A stretch of DNA of 64,000 nt from Apostichopus japonicus (GCF_037975245.1 NC_092571.1:14009417-14073416); one strand, 5' to 3'; positions 20,260 to 32,937 are shown, numbered from the stretch's first letter. Numbers and translations: made by a program. The notes: generated by a model not told the origin, from the sequence alone.

Positions 20260-22875
20260 TTTCGGGGGGGGGGGCGGAATAAGTACTGTTGAGATTTGCA
20301 AGTCCACGGGTTCGGACGGGCTTCCGAGGGAGTTCTACCGAAACTGTTGGGCTATGATTGGACCTGATATCAGAGCCGTCTTCGAAGACGCCTTCTGCCG
20401 ACTGTTAAACCAGAGTCAACGTCTGGGTATGATAACTTTGCTGTCCAAGTCTGGGGACCCCTTGGATCATCGTAACAAGCGCCAGATTACCTTCTTAAAT
20501 GTTGATTACAAGTAGCTGGATAAGGCTTTGTGCAACCGCCTTGCACTGGCTATGCCGCATCTTGTGGGTGATCTCCAGACTTGTGCAGTCAAGGGTCATT
20601 GCATCCAGCAGAACTTTTGGATGATGCGCGACTTTGTTATTGAGCGTGATCTGCCATGTGCATTGGTGTTTCTTGACCAGCCGAAGGCCTTTGACACGGT
20701 GGATCGCGGTTTTTTAATGAATGTATTGGAGACGTTTCAGTTGCACCCACGTTTTTGTAAATGGATTTCTGTTTTGTATCAGGAAAGTTTCAGTTCTTTG
20801 ATCGTTCATGATCAATCTCCGAGTTATATGACTGAATTGGTGAAACGCTACACTCCAGCTAAGGCATTACGGTCCCAAAGTCATCTTTCTCTTGTTATTC
20901 CTCGAACTAACAAAGTCATATATGGAGATTGTTCTTTCAGTGCAGCAGGTCCTAAACTCTGGAATTCTCTTCCTCATCACTTGGAAAATGTCACATCTAT
21001 TGACACTTTTAAAAAGCATTTAAAAACTTTTCTTTTTAGGCTTAAGTATGGGCATTAATCTTATTCGTTGTTTTATTCTCATTACTGTGCCCATTTTATG
21101 TATATTTATTTTGTTATGTTCTTTATTGTGGCTTTTAACCCTGTCTTCTATCATTTTCTTACTTTTACTGCTGCTGTTATTACTTTTAGGTTTTCTTAAG
21201 TTTGGTAATTTTATATTCCAGGCATTGGTTCTTTTGTACAGTGCTCTTGAGCATGTTTTATTTCATGATAACAACACTTTAATATTTTGTATTTATTATA
21301 TTATATCGTAAATGGGTTTTGTTCAGAGGTTTTTAACTGAGAGAGGAGGGTGCGACTGGGGTGCCCTCTGTCTCCATTATTTTATGTTTTGTTTTGCGAG
21401 TTCCTCTGCCGTCTTTTGGAAAGGGACTCGAGACTTGTTCCATTTGTTGTGCCAAGGGGTGCCAAAGGGAAATGCGTTCAATATGCAGATTACGTCACCG
21501 TTACGAGATACCGGGGCGAAGTTGAATCCGAACAAGACAAAGGGCCTTCGCCTTGGTAGCTGGAGATACAGAGACTTAACATACAGTGCATCGTGGTCGG
21601 ATCAGAATATCAAAATTATTATATATGGTTCGGCTACGATGCACCTTGTCATGTCACCCAGAACGAGAGGGCTGAGGTATTTGAGAGCAGGCTCAAAACC
21701 TTTGGCACCCGCTGGCTTTCGATCTTGGGGAAAGTCACCGTTATTAATCGTTTTGTTCCACCCATCTTGTGGTACCCGGGCTCGGTATACCCAGTTCCAC
21801 GTCGCGTCCTGGTGCGGTTGGAGAGAGCGATATTTTCATTCATTTGGTTGGGTGGTACAGAGCTGGTCAATAGGGCTCTAATGTACCAAAACTTGAGAAA
21901 GGGGAGGTGGGTAGGAGTGATTCATCTGGGAAGTAAATTGACTTTTTTTGTTATTTAAGCATATGTTCGTAGCGGGAACTGACCCAGGGTTGCCTTGTTT
22001 ATATTTGTTACGATTTGGGGGCGGGTTGCACTTGCGTCGATGGGTCCCGGCGCTGTTTAGCAACAGAGAACCACATAGTAGTACTCCGAGCAGGGTGGTG
22101 CGTGTCATTTGTTCCGCTCGTTATGAGTTACCCCCTGTTGACCTGTCACGATCGGTCCTCGTTCACAGTTCCTTGCGGGAGAGTGCCTTGAATGCGTTAT
22201 TTGTACAGGGACGTCATCCTTCCGAAGTATGGCGTTCAGTGCATTCAAGCCTAAATAGTTGCAGGCTCCGAGATCTAGCTTGGAGAATTGCATTGGCGAT
22301 TGGGTGATGGACTATGCCCAACTACCGACTGTGACAGCTTAGAGTACTGCCCATGCTCTTTTGGCATTGCTCCTTTGTTTTAAGCTTGTGGGAGTGGTTT
22401 CAGACCTGAACCGACCGTGTAAAGGCAGACCTTTCATGGTCGGTAGGACAGGGCTTTATTTTAAATGGGGTAGATCCTCCAGTTTGTTCTGTTGCTGTGT
22501 TGCACCGTGTTGCTTGTGTCTGTGCTGTTTTGGAGGGGAAAAAAAACTTAATTTGGAGGAATAGATGCAATACAGTTTTAAGGGGAAAATTTGCCAGTAG
22601 GCAGACAGTCTTGGAGGCGGTCAAGTGTGGAATTCGCCTTTAGATTGAAGGTCATTTTCGCCTTTCATGGACGCTGGTGCGCTGGGGAGGGGTGTTTTGT
22701 TTCGCTGCGTGCTGGTCGTCCTTTTTTTTAAATGTTAGGGTGGGTGGTTTGTCTCTGCTGGTCGGTGGGCGTGTTTGCTTTTTAGGCTCGCTTTTTCATT
22801 TGTCACAGAGGGCTGGTTGAATAGTGCCATTTGGCAGTGAGGTTTTTGTTCCCGCTTAGCGGGTCACGTGAAAAG
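20260..22875 (+). mobile_element. LINE-A, 5'-truncated, with a nested LINE inside
   Basis: Covers LINE-A RT from just before NGKSPGSDG to the 3' tail, with many frame breaks (open pieces 20528-20820, 21312-21881, 21593-21958, 21948-22307). A foreign LINE tail is inserted at about 20812-21306, between SSLIV and the continuing NGFCSE-equivalent text. The end is the usual ...GGGTCACGTGAAAAGC. It replaces the end of M3 of unit 1, since the flank stops at caaactgat where 60855 continues. More diverged than the 5163 copy. Confidence 0.88.
20812..21306 (+). mobile_element. 3' end of a different LINE (LINE-C), nested in LINE-A
   Basis: The open frame here ends GDCSFSAAGPKLWNSLPHHL ... FKKHLKTFLFRLKYGH then stop (21057), which is the typical C-terminus of CR1/L2/Jockey-like ORF2. 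About 250 bp of T-rich 3' UTR follows. LINE-A text stops near gttctttgatcgt and resumes at atcgtaaatggg, so atcgt is a short target duplication. It inserted after the host LINE-A. Confidence 0.7.
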
Positions 22876-22884
22876 CACAGAACA

Positions 22885-22945
22885 AGCTGGAAACAAAGGA
22901 ACAATGCAAACAAAAATATCAGCATTACTCTCTAAATTGTCACAG
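22885..22945 (-). mobile_element. Short LINE-A scrap, minus strand
   Basis: It matches the antisense of the LINE-A RT C-terminal region (compare 2490-2535: aaacaaaggaacaatgc and tactctctaa). About 60 bp, directly beside the tail of the preceding LINE-A. Confidence 0.5.
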
Positions 22946-22947
22946 CC

Positions 22948-23387
22948 TCCAGGTTACGTGCAGCATAACAACTGATCACATTGGTATTCTTCGTCAAAAT
23001 GCCAAAAACACACACTAATTTTTCGAGGTGTGTACAATTCGCATGTCCCTTCAGAAACAACATATCTACATTACTGAATATCTATTATTGTATCGTTATT
23101 TCATTGTATTGAGAGGAATATGGTTCGGTATCGATGAACGATCAATTTAACAACTCATTGCAAGTTGGCTTGGTGGTGAATGGGATGGCGTAGCCTACAG
23201 TGAAATTACAATCGGTTTGTCGGCTTGTCGAGACCTGTTTCCTCGGGTCGTTGATATTCTGGTTTGGGTGAACGAAGGGCCTACGGAGTGTGTGTGTGTG
23301 TGTGTGTGTGTTGGGGGTGGTTCAGGGGGGTGGTGTGTGTAATTGTTAATTGCTGATAGTTTAGTTAAAGTACGGGTAGGGTTTGGT
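22948..23387. repeat. Duplicon module M1, partial, unit 2
   Basis: Matches about 1600-2030 and 39720-40340 (acgtgcagcataacaactga, tttgtcggcttgt). It contains a (GT)n tract at about 23288-23311. The SINE seen at this place in units 3 and 4 is absent. Confidence 0.7.
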
Positions 23388-24289
23388 CTATTATTGTAGC
23401 TCTATTATTGTAGCTCTTTACAGCATGCTTAGAACACATCTTCAAAGACATCAATTGGGAAGATAAAGGTATCAATGTGATTGGGGAGAAGCTCAACCAC
23501 CTCCGTTTTGCTGATGATATAGTCATAATAGCTAACAGCTTCAACGAAATGGAGAGCATGCTACAGGACTTGGACATAGCAAGCGGGAAAAGAGGACTGA
23601 AAATGAATATGAAGAAGACCAACGTAATGGCAGACCAATCAGTTAAACACAAACAAATCATCATTAATGGAACAGAATTGGAACATGTATCTGAATACAT
23701 TTACCTGGGACAAAGGTTCACTCTCACCGAAAGGAATCAAGATAATGAAATAAGGAGGAGGATCAAAGCAGGGTGGCAAGCATTTGGCAGATACAGCCAC
23801 ATCATGAAGGGCAATCTACCAATATGCTTAAAAAGGAAAGTGTATGACCAATGCATTCTCCCATCAATGACATATGCATCAGAAACATGGACACTAACAA
23901 TTAAAATGGAAAGAAAGTTAGCAGCCGCACAGCATAACATGGAGAGGAGTATGCTTAACATAACATGCAAAGATCACAAAACCAATAAGTGGATAAGGGA
24001 ACAGACAAAGGTACAGGATATAATGGAAGTATTCAAACATCGTAAATGGACATGGGCCGGCCATGTCACTAGAAGGGGAGATGGAAGATGGAGCACGCTA
24101 ACCACTGTATGGACACCGCTTGACGGGAAAAGGAACAGAGGCAGGCAAAGAAAGAGATGGAGAGATGAAATACAGAAATTCTGGAATGAAACCAATTGGT
24201 ACACACATGCAAGGGAGAGAGAGAGTTGGAGATATCATGCTGAGGCCTTCATCCAGCAGTGGATCGACAACGGCTGAAGAAGAAGAAGA
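23388..24289 (+). mobile_element. RTE-type LINE, 5'-truncated, with 10-bp target duplication
   Basis: Flanked by agggtttggt at 23378-23387 and 24290-24299. The empty site in unit 3 (about 40330, gggtagagtttggt) has one copy. It ends in a short (GAA)n tail, as RTE elements often end in simple repeats. The 5' end holds a 14-bp duplication (attattgtagctct). Confidence 0.88.
23412..24277 (+). pseudogene. RTE ORF2, RT palm to C-terminus
   Basis: An open frame of about 288 codons encodes the second half of an RTE reverse transcriptase. It starts at LFTACLEHIF with no start codon, then shows LNHLRFADDIVIIA (catalytic FADD), the thumb, CILPSMTYASETW, MERSMLNI, KWTWAGHVTRR, RGRQRKRWRDEI and a stop at 24277. 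No stop or frameshift is visible in the remaining part, so the insertion is relatively recent. Endonuclease and N-terminal RT were lost by 5' truncation. Within the family these motifs are diagnostic of the RTE/BovB group. Confidence 0.9.
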
Positions 24290-24299
24290 AGGGTTTGGT

Positions 24300-25430
24300 A
24301 TTTAGTGCATTTTAGGCCTTGACGTTCGCGGATCACGTTAACAGCACAGTAAAGTTACCAACAACTATCGGTTCCAAAGTCGTTCATGAGGAATCAATTT
24401 GGGATATTGATGATTGAGCATTTTTTTTTTTTAAGTTCCTTAGATCTGAAAACTATTACAGTGATCCCCTTAATTACGTACATAATATAGTTTTCTAACT
24501 CTTCCTAATCTTTTCTTGTACTTTTTCTGGCTCTTTTTGTAGTTATATTCTTTGATTCTCCTCTCTTATATGTTGTCTCTGGACTTCTACTCTTCATGTT
24601 TCCTTTAAACTTTCTCAACAGCCCTAGTCACCTCAATCAGTTAGCATATCGTGTGATCTACCTTGCGTAATTGTATTCCCCGTCCAATTATTTTTTAGCG
24701 TTTTAACCACCTATACCTTTCTATTCATTTTACGCAACTAGGAACCTTAGCGGTTGAGGGGCTACTGTATTCAGCCACCGTCCCAGACGGTTTGTCTGAG
24801 ACGCGAAAAACATATTCCATACTTGTCTTACGTTTTCGGGAGATTATCCTAGCACCAAGATGTTACCATTCGATTCTTATAGATAAAAAGCATTGCACGT
24901 GCCCTCGATTTTTACACTGTGAACTTTCAAATAAGGTTTATGAAACTGAAATGTCGCCCTCACAATCAAGAGAAAGTTATCTCTTGTTTCTAAATGACAA
25001 CTGTGGTCTTTGAGCTCCTACATGTGAAATGTTGCTTGTATTTTTTAATTAAAGATAGTGTTCACATACCCAAACAAGTACCTAATATATGTGAACGATA
25101 AATAACACGCTCTCCTTGCCATTGGCCAATCTTATTATAGTATGTGTATTAAAAGACACTGATTATACACGTTGTTGATTTATATTATTATTATATCTTT
25201 GTTTATGGGTAGATGTAATGCACAAATTCTGCGGCATGTTTCACAGTATCTATGGCTTTTGGGCCGGAGGGGTTGGTGAACCGATAAGCTGACCGCCTTG
25301 TGTTTTAAAATATGTTGATTGGATAGTGTGGGTGAACGAGGGGATGAATGTCGTCGTGGCTGTGCGTGTCATCCAAAAAAAAGGATATAATATTATACAA
25401 ATTAGAGAACAACTGTTGTTCGTCAAATAA
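24300..25430. repeat. Duplicon module M4, unit 2 (non-coding)
   Basis: It corresponds to 40340-43500 in unit 3 (landmarks gttaacagcacagtaaagtt, ctgagacgcgaaaaacat, tttgggccggaggggt). Near 24313-24352 is a short remnant of the LINE-A 3' end. A T run lies at 24420-24432. No coding sequence. Confidence 0.65.
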
Positions 25431-27195
25431 CACATTTGTTGGTTGACTGAAGTGCTACGGTGGATGTTTCAAATAAGTGCTAAACGGCGGATATCAGAGG
25501 AGACCTTACGGCGAGTAACCTGTACACCTTCCCAATGAGATTTTCTTTGTTATAAATTCAATAAAATGAGTATTGAAGGTACCACGAGGTTAGTTCATGA
25601 GAGGTCCGCGAAGTGCCCGATGAGATAAGAGCCTAGAGTCAAGGGAATCGGTGATACGGAGAGTACCAAATTGAATCCTCAATAAGTACCATGTGAGCGC
25701 CAAATTGATATCAGATGAGTTCTGCCGCTGGTAGTTGGTTCATGCTTTTGAAATTTGATCCTGCTTTCTATAACATATCTGTAAATAATGCGCCAACCGC
25801 GTACTGATCATCTGTAAAAGACAAAATAAATAGTAGTCCGTGACTGGAAAAATAATTAGACATTTACACAATGTGGTACTTCAAGATTGGTATTCAAATT
25901 AATTTAACTAACTTAAACACCATTATGAAACAATGCATATAAATTGACAAATACTAAGCAATCTATCCGATCTATCAGACCGCTAATACTCTACATGAAT
26001 TAGAATCACAAATACAAAACGATACATCCAAAATCGTTGCAAACAATATGATGAAAACAAAACCCAAATAACTCATTATGAACGCAAACAGTCCTAAAAC
26101 AAAATAGTGAATTTTACTTGAAAACAGCGTAAGCTAGTCCTCTAAAACACGACATCACTTTATCCCAAACACCAATAGGAAAAGATCCAAAACCTTTTAA
26201 ACACCTACAATATATCTTGAATCAATAAAAATAAACTAATATCACAAAATCAGAAAGTACTCAAAAGGATATGTACAGAACGAGGAAAGAAGTAATGGCA
26301 CATCTGGAATCGCAAAGAATATTCATTCTGTCCTACGGAATAATCAATAATTTGAAATCTCTTTGACCTTAACGGCTAGCCAGACGATACCAAGAAAGGT
26401 CTCTTAAAGCAAAATATGATCAGAAATGATGATAAAAGAAAAACATTGAACACCAAACGATTGTCTATAAAGTCTAGCACAAACACTAAAAATGATATTC
26501 CCAGAACCACAGAGACGTTTACAAACCCTTAACTGTAATATACATAACGTTGGAAAATACTTGTAATTGTCAAATGTCAGTATTCTACCGTAAGGATCGG
26601 TTTTAATATCATTAATAAATGCTATCATTTTCTCTTCTCTGATTATCTTGTCATATGATACACTTAATTTTGAAATGGTGGTTGCCGTTCATTTTTATTT
26701 AACAATTTGAATATTTGTTCAGCATAGTTATAGTTTTGTCTTTTATATTCGATTCAATGATTAAAAAGTCGGGTGAATATTCATTGTTTCTTTTTCGAAT
26801 ATTGTTTGACCTTGTGTAGAATAAATGAAGGAAGTGATATCATTTCTTGATCGAAACAGTTTTGGGTAACTTGTTTTCGTAGGAAAGGTAATATAGACAC
26901 CCAATCTGCTTCCTGGTTTTACTGTCATAATTCAGAGCATACTCATTTTAAATATATTGAAAGTCTTTTTTTCTCATTACTGGCATTGGAAATGTTCACA
27001 ATTTAAGTTGTGTTTATTACACAAGCAAATCGAAAGTCCATTAAACATGACACTATTTCTTGTGAACCTATGTTACATCAGAGAGGTGTCTACAATACAC
27101 CCATAGTTCAATTAAATCAGTAAAACAATATTTTGAAACTTCTTGACGCCTGTTTCTCACTTTCAGCTTACGCAGCCGTTTGGGCTGATCAAAGG
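25431..27195. repeat. Duplicon module M2, unit 2 (non-coding)
   Basis: Matches 3837-4680 in its last part and 43790-44090 plus 48190-50005 in unit 3 (landmarks ggtaccacgaggttagttca, catctggaa, cgcagccgtttg). Confidence 0.7.
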
Positions 27196-27205
27196 CACGA
27201 CATAC

Positions 27206-27300
27206 AAGTGGCGTAGCTGGGGGGGGGGCAAGGGAGGATACGTGCCCCGGTGTTAGAGGGCGCTGTAATGGGAGAATGAGAGCCAAAAAAAAGAAGCAAC
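27206..27300. mobile_element. Possible end of a DNA transposon
   Basis: The text agtggcgtagctggggggggggcaaggg...gtgccccggtg resembles the terminal inverted repeat and subterminal sequence common to animal MITEs (AGGGGCGTAGC type). I could not find the other end, so this is tentative. Confidence 0.35.
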
Positions 27301-28617
27301 TTTTAGAAAAACATGATGAATTGATGTTTGTCGTCAGGCATGAATATTTTCCAGTTACATAATCTGAACTGAATGTAGTTGTTTTTATTAACAAATTTAT
27401 AGATTGTGATTTCTCCAGACCATTTCGACCGTTTTCTCTTCTTTTTTTAAATTTCTGTTCTGTATTTTGTAATGACTACATGTCACGGTACATAAACAAA
27501 CTTGAAAATATAATTATACTTTTACTTATCCAACCTAATCAACCACATTGTTAATAGAATTTAAATAAATAATGGCATTGAAAAAAAATAAATTTAACTT
27601 AAAGAGATGCTTTAAGCACAAGTATATATGTTATAGCACTTTTTAATGGTTTCAAAAATAGTATTACTATCAAATAAATCATTATTTTTTAAATGTGATG
27701 TAATAACAACGTTCTTATTTTGAAGTAGTTGATGACATATCAAGAGAAGAAGTTATATTTGGCACAAATTAAACAAATTAGGAATTGGATAAAGCATGTC
27801 TTCATATATTTTGTTCATGAAAAAACACAATACTTTCTTCCCCCGCATAAGGGTTTAAGTTTTTCAATGCATTTAACAGCCACTGCGAAACTTGCAATGG
27901 CATAAAATTACTTATTTTATTTTTTACTCCTTTCGTAACTACCGAATTGTCTGGAATGTGTTGAAAAGAATCCCTACAAAGAAAAATCCCTGTTTATCCG
28001 AGACAGTCGTTAATCACTAAACTTATTAATGAGAGTATCATAAAAATACAGTGTGCTTTGTTTCGTGATTTGTTCACGAATCAAAGCAACTATTCAAATC
28101 GTTAGCCTGTATGTGGGAAAACAGAAGAGAAATTACACTTCTATGTTTTACTTTCAAAATTGAAAGCATGATCAGTTTAAAAAAGTGGCAATTACATTTT
28201 CTCACGAATGACCTTTATAACCATTCTTTACAATAACCTTTTATAGTTTATATTAACTTTATTAACTTTGAATTAAATTGTGTAGATGCTTTTCAAATGC
28301 TATAACAAATGAATACCTCTATCGATAAACAACAATTTGAAGCTCTCTTTGGATTTTGTTTTACAATAAAGGGTTCAGAATATAGGGTTAAGAATTAATG
28401 CGATGATTGTATTTATTGATCGGTATAGCATTAAACTTATATTCGTGACACAAAATACCAGTTATAATGTTAGTGTTAATATTACACTAATGAATGTTAC
28501 AGCAATAAAATATGCAAACACTGAACTAGAAATTTTCATAAAGAATGTCGCTCTCTTGTTTTCTTCAAGATACATTTTCCCGTACAAATAACGTAATGAC
28601 TTAAAGTAATGACTAAC
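27301..28617. other. Non-coding AT-rich spacer, unit 2
   Basis: No exon or repeat recognised. It includes runs of T and A, and lies 3' of the Ig pseudogene on the minus strand. Confidence 0.4.
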
Positions 28618-29010
28618 CTTGATCGGTTCTAGAGATGTTAAATTCACATATGTCATCGTACTGTGATGTAGAAAGGGACTCAAACTGTTCCTGGGTACAG
28701 ATGCATCCAATGGTTGAGTTCTGATCACAATAAGTAACGTAGACTAATAGTCTTTAGTCCGTTATTAGCTGTGTAATGTTTCCGATAATCACAGCCCTCG
28801 CATAGGATTACTTCCAGATTTATCGGTGGAAACCCGTCTGTTATTGAACAAGATAGGGCGACGTGTTATAGGATGGAGATGAGGAAAGGCCTTGTCATAT
28901 AAGAGGTGTAGAAGGCTGGTATAATGTAAAGAGTTGTTAGATGTGATGAGAGTAAAGTGTATACGCGAGTTATCATCAGTCTATGATATATGATAAGTAG
29001 AAACACCTGA
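28618..29010 (-). pseudogene. Partial type A Ig exon, decayed, unit 2
   Basis: Counterpart of 10477-10880. The minus strand still shows LVC-region text, SCSITDGFPPINLEV, YCDQNSTIGCICTQEQ and CEFNISRTDQ, ending at CAAG|GTTAGT (28618/28617), phase 1 kept. A 2-base deletion in the segment before VTYCDQ shifts the frame, and the V-domain part is reduced to a trace (near 28960-29010). Confidence 0.7.
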
Positions 29011-29598
29011 GAGCGGTTTACTGTACTTTAATAATTATCTTGTTAGGAATTCACTGTTTATGCGTACATCGATAGTAAACGTATTTGATACTTGAGTCTG
29101 TGAGGGATAAAAACACTGAAATACGAAAATGTTGTGAGGCAAGACAACCTTGACCTTAGAATACTTTTCATATATTTAATGAGACGGAATTGATCTTGTG
29201 CGTGATAGTAAGTTGTGGACTGCATGAAAAACGAACAACACCATTACAAGACACCCATGTCTCTTTTGTAAGCCGACGAGGAGTGTGCATAAGTTAAAAA
29301 CTTAAAGTAGCCTTCAAGTTTATGCGGTACTATTACCAGCCCTATCGACGAAAAAATTATTCCAACCAGGATGCCAAAAGTATCACTCTCCCACGAAATA
29401 TAATTTAAAGAGTGCTAAGCAATTTATGACTGCAACCCATTTTACTGGGCCAATAGTTTCGGTGTTATCCCCAGCCCACTCCTGCCTGTTTATATAAAAA
29501 CACGTGTTTTGCCACTAAAAACATGAACGAGGTATGAATAATAAATTGAAAGCACCGGTGACCTAGAAACGCTGGAAGCAGATAACAGTATGTCTTAC

Positions 29599-30374
29599 TT
29601 GGATATGTCTTTGGAACTTCCCAAGCACAACTATTAGAGTAACTAGTGATGGACATGAAGTCCAAGTGTCCCTGAGTAGCAACCAAGCCAACTGTTGAAT
29701 TACCACTACACGAGGTAATATAAATTTTAAACACATCAAATTTCCCTCATTTCAATAACAAGCAACTCTACAACTGGATATATTTGTCTGGTCTGGAACA
29801 TGTCAGTTCAAAGTAAAAGTTATTATTCTGAAGTAAAGTAAGAGTTTTCATGTCACAGAGGGGAGGTGAAGGAGGATAATAAATTGTAAACAGACGGTAA
29901 GTATGCTGCAGGAGAGTAGCATGTATAATATTATGATCAAAATCGACCAATGGCACATGGTACGTTCCAGCATCTTCTGGTTGGAGATTTAGAACTGTAA
30001 AACCAAAATCATAAAAATGCGATGAATAATATTCAAGTGAGTAATTAAAATAAATATTGATTGACTATATGCTCACCATATGACCATAACAGCTCAGTTT
30101 CAGCAAAAGTACGGGCAGATGTCACTCCGATGTGGGCCATCTCAGGGAAGTTCAACTGAAATCGAAGTATATATATATATATATATATATATAATTCATA
30201 TTTATATGAAAAGGAAATATCTCAGAAGGCAAAGTCACATCCTACAACAGAATAAAAACCTGTCAATCTGATATCTGGTCCATCTTGACAATTAAAATTA
30301 CAATCGATACACTCAGACAATGACATTTACTGGGACATTACGACGAATAAAATAAAAAATTGTAAAATCTCCAT
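29599..30374 (-). pseudogene. Type A' Ig exon, decayed, unit 2
   Basis: Counterpart of 12503-13287. The ATG at 30374 starts MEILQFFILFVVMSQ and then a stop codon. An expanded (AT)n tract interrupts the V-like domain at 30168-30193. Further frame breaks occur before the C2 domain, whose end is readable (ITSCSGNSTVGLVATQ, where one core cysteine is Leu, and SCAWEVPKTYP). The donor reads CCAA|GTAAGA (29599/29598). It is a pseudogene on several independent grounds. Confidence 0.8.
30168..30193. repeat. (AT)n microsatellite inside an Ig V-like exon relic
   Basis: An uninterrupted AT tract of 26 bases at the same position where shorter AT stretches occur in the sister exons (13100, 18600, 32715, 34745). 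Confidence 0.9.
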
Positions 30375-30564
30375 TTGTAAAGATATCTGATCTTTAACAA
30401 TGATTATCCTGTACGTTACGAACACCGCTGTCTCACTCTGCAGTGTCGTCTTTAACAATGTTTACGCTGTGCTTTATAACGACCGCCGACTAACTTTGCA
30501 GTGCAGTCTTCTTTTATAGAGACCAATAGTAGACAGTAGGTATTCTGGAGGAGGTTAAGGATCG

Positions 30565-30574
30565 TGCGCATGCA
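30565..30574 (-). promoter_or_regulatory. TGCGCATGCA palindrome upstream of A', unit 2
   Basis: Same block as at 13419, about 190 bp upstream of the degraded start at 30374, followed by CGGAAATG instead of CGGAAGTG. Confidence 0.4.
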
Positions 30575-30599
30575 CGGAAATGTTAACACAGGAAAATAA

Positions 30600-32096
30600 A
30601 ATACTTTGGTCACAGTATTCAGTGAAATAATATTAGTACTTCTCAGTTCCTGTTAATCTGCCTTCGGAGTGTTGATTGTAGAGGGCAAAGAACCAATGTT
30701 TATTTTACTCGGTTATCCTTTCAATGGTCAGCTTACCATTTGTAACTCTCAGGGAATGGATGATGATAACAAATGTACGAGTTATCTCTTTCATAGTTTC
30801 CATTTGCAAACCATATGACTATATGACAGTAATGTGTTTATATACAGGTAAATATAAACTAAACGCTGGTTATGCGAAATAATCCTCTGACGCTGTACAT
30901 AGCTTTTTGCGCCCGGTGCTTGGCTAAGTAACTTTTAAATGTTAACGAATCGAAATCTCATTTATATTTTATATGAAATACTGCGTGAAATCTTAAAAAA
31001 TAAAACGAAAATCGCCTTCAACCTGAAAGCGAATGTCAAACTGACAAGGTTGTGCAGAGATGTCGGTGGTTCTCTTAAAAAACAAACGGATGTGAACTGA
31101 ATATGACAGAATGTTTCACACAGTGAACGTAGGGCAAGCAATGTCGCTTATTCCACTATTTAAATCTTGCCATGAGCCCACACTACATCTTCACCCATTC
31201 GACATACACCAAAACGGAAACCACAGTCCACTTTTAATTACAAAAATATGCTGCCTCAACTAGGTCACCACACAAAGGTTATAAGTATTTTCTAATATTT
31301 GTCCTAATATTTGTCCTAATACTTGTCATTTAGCCTTTGAAGAAGATCCTGCTAGAATTGAACGTCAGGCCAACTTACTTTTACACATTCTCCCACACAG
31401 GCTCTCTAGTGGATAAGCAGTTTGCTAACAGTTTTATTTTATTCTAATATTTTCATCATACTATTTTAGGCTCTAAGGTCAAAATATTATGTGAATCATG
31501 CAATTGTGCCGTCTTCCATGGATATAACTATCACATGTTCTAATGTAGCTATATCCGCCCCTGCGTGCAGGTCTCCGTTTCTTAAAATTGAAGACTATTA
31601 AACAACATAACAAGGCTTCTTTGTATCACTGTACTTATCAATAAATATCACTTGAAGAAAATTCACGTGTTTTTGTACGTTAGCGTTGAACGTTTGCAAA
31701 AATGAACCTGGCAATTACAGGACAGGAATACCAGGAAGCGCCTGTAAAATGGAGCTTGGGATCAAAAACAAGAAGTCCCTTAACCATACCCACCAGCCCA
31801 CCGACTTCGGAGCAACGTGTGCAAGGAAACACTGAGCTTAAAGTCATTTTGGATTAAAATTGGATACTTCAACATTAACGGGGAATAAGCAGTTAGAAAA
31901 GTAAAAGCTTCTGTTGGTGCGATTTAGTATTCAGAAATTGGTCTTAAATAGTTTGTTAAATTTGAACGATTCTTTTCTTCTTGGGGTGGGGGTATATTTA
32001 TATGTTAAGCGATGGCTATACAAATAATGAATAGACACTTTTCTCTTTCATAGCATTTGCGTACACGGTTGATAATAAAAATGACAAGAAACTCAC
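30600..32096. other. Non-coding spacer between A' and A, unit 2
   Basis: A ~35-bp minus-strand scrap of LINE-A lies at 31010-31045 (aaaatcgccttcaacctgaa). About 31115-31215 and 31740-31990 match unit 1 (15040-15160 and 15770-15990). No coding exon was recognised. Confidence 0.45.
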
Positions 32097-32937
32097 CTGG
32101 ATTACTTTTAGAGATGTTAAACTCACATCGGCCAGAATACTGCGGTGTAGAAAAGAACTCCAGCTGTTCCTGAGTAGCGATGCATCCAACGGTTGAGTTC
32201 TGATCACAAGACATGACGTTAATATAAAGCTCTTGAATACCGTTATCATCTGTGTAATGTTTCTGAAAATCACAGCCCTCGGGCTCAATCATTTCCAGAT
32301 TTATCGGTGGAAACCCGTTTGTTATTGAACAAGATATAGTTATGTGGTAAGAGCCAGATGGGGATGAGGAGGGGCCTTGACAAACAAGGGGTGTAGGAGG
32401 CTGATAGACTGTAAAGAGATGATAGGTATAATGAGAGTAAAGAGTATACGGAGAGCCATCATCAGTCAATGACAGATGATAAGTACCAGCATCCTGTCGT
32501 TGAACGTTTAAGATAGAGAAAGAGAAATCAACCTTAGTAATGTTAGGCCAGTAGTAGGACCGATGTTCCTCGATATAGTCTACTTTTACTTGAAATGAAT
32601 ATCGGTTGACTGTCTGATTCTGTCTTCTTTGTATACCGTTGTAGGAGTAGATTCCTTTAGAGGGAACGTTTCCATTAGTACGTCCGGTGAAGTTCATTGC
32701 TACTCGCAAACCATATATATATATAGATCCATATATGGTTTTGATATATAATTCAATATTGTCTTCATTAACAGGAATATCCGGGAACGAGAAGTCACAA
32801 GCTAGCATAGCGTAGCATTCCTTTGAATTTACTGTTTGTCCTTCTGTGCAGTGATAGTTACGACCGATTACGTTACAAGTATATAATACCAGGAAGATGG
32901 CAAGATGAAAAAACTTTGAAACAATGAAACCATCCAT
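32097..32937 (-). CDS. Type A Ig-like ectodomain exon 1, unit 2
   Basis: ATG at 32937 (MDGFIVSK...), 280 codons plus one base, ending at CCAG|GTGAGT (32097/32096), phase 1. Same plan as 16085-16907: signal peptide (1-25), V-like domain with DAGTYHLSL and no F-strand cysteine, then a six-cysteine C2-like domain (LVCQG, ISCSITNGFPPINLEM, VMSCDQNSTVGCIATQ, CEFNISKSNP). It differs in having Arg at position 26 where unit 1 and unit 3 have Cys, and Ala before the fourth cluster cysteine, so the N-terminal cluster has an odd cysteine. The Tyr/Ile-rich segment IYGSIYIYG is coded by an in-frame AT-rich stretch. Read-through past the donor would add about 30 residues ending at 32005. The downstream exon was not found. 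Confidence 0.8.

Noticed and set aside
20528-21058. One 176-codon fused RT protein
   Set aside because: The first part is LINE-A RT and the second the C-terminus of another LINE; the open frame across the junction is chance from a nested insertion.
28462-28728. 88-codon minus frame over the Ig pseudogene
   Set aside because: It is the wrong frame of the C2 domain; the real frame is one position off and broken by a 2-base deletion.
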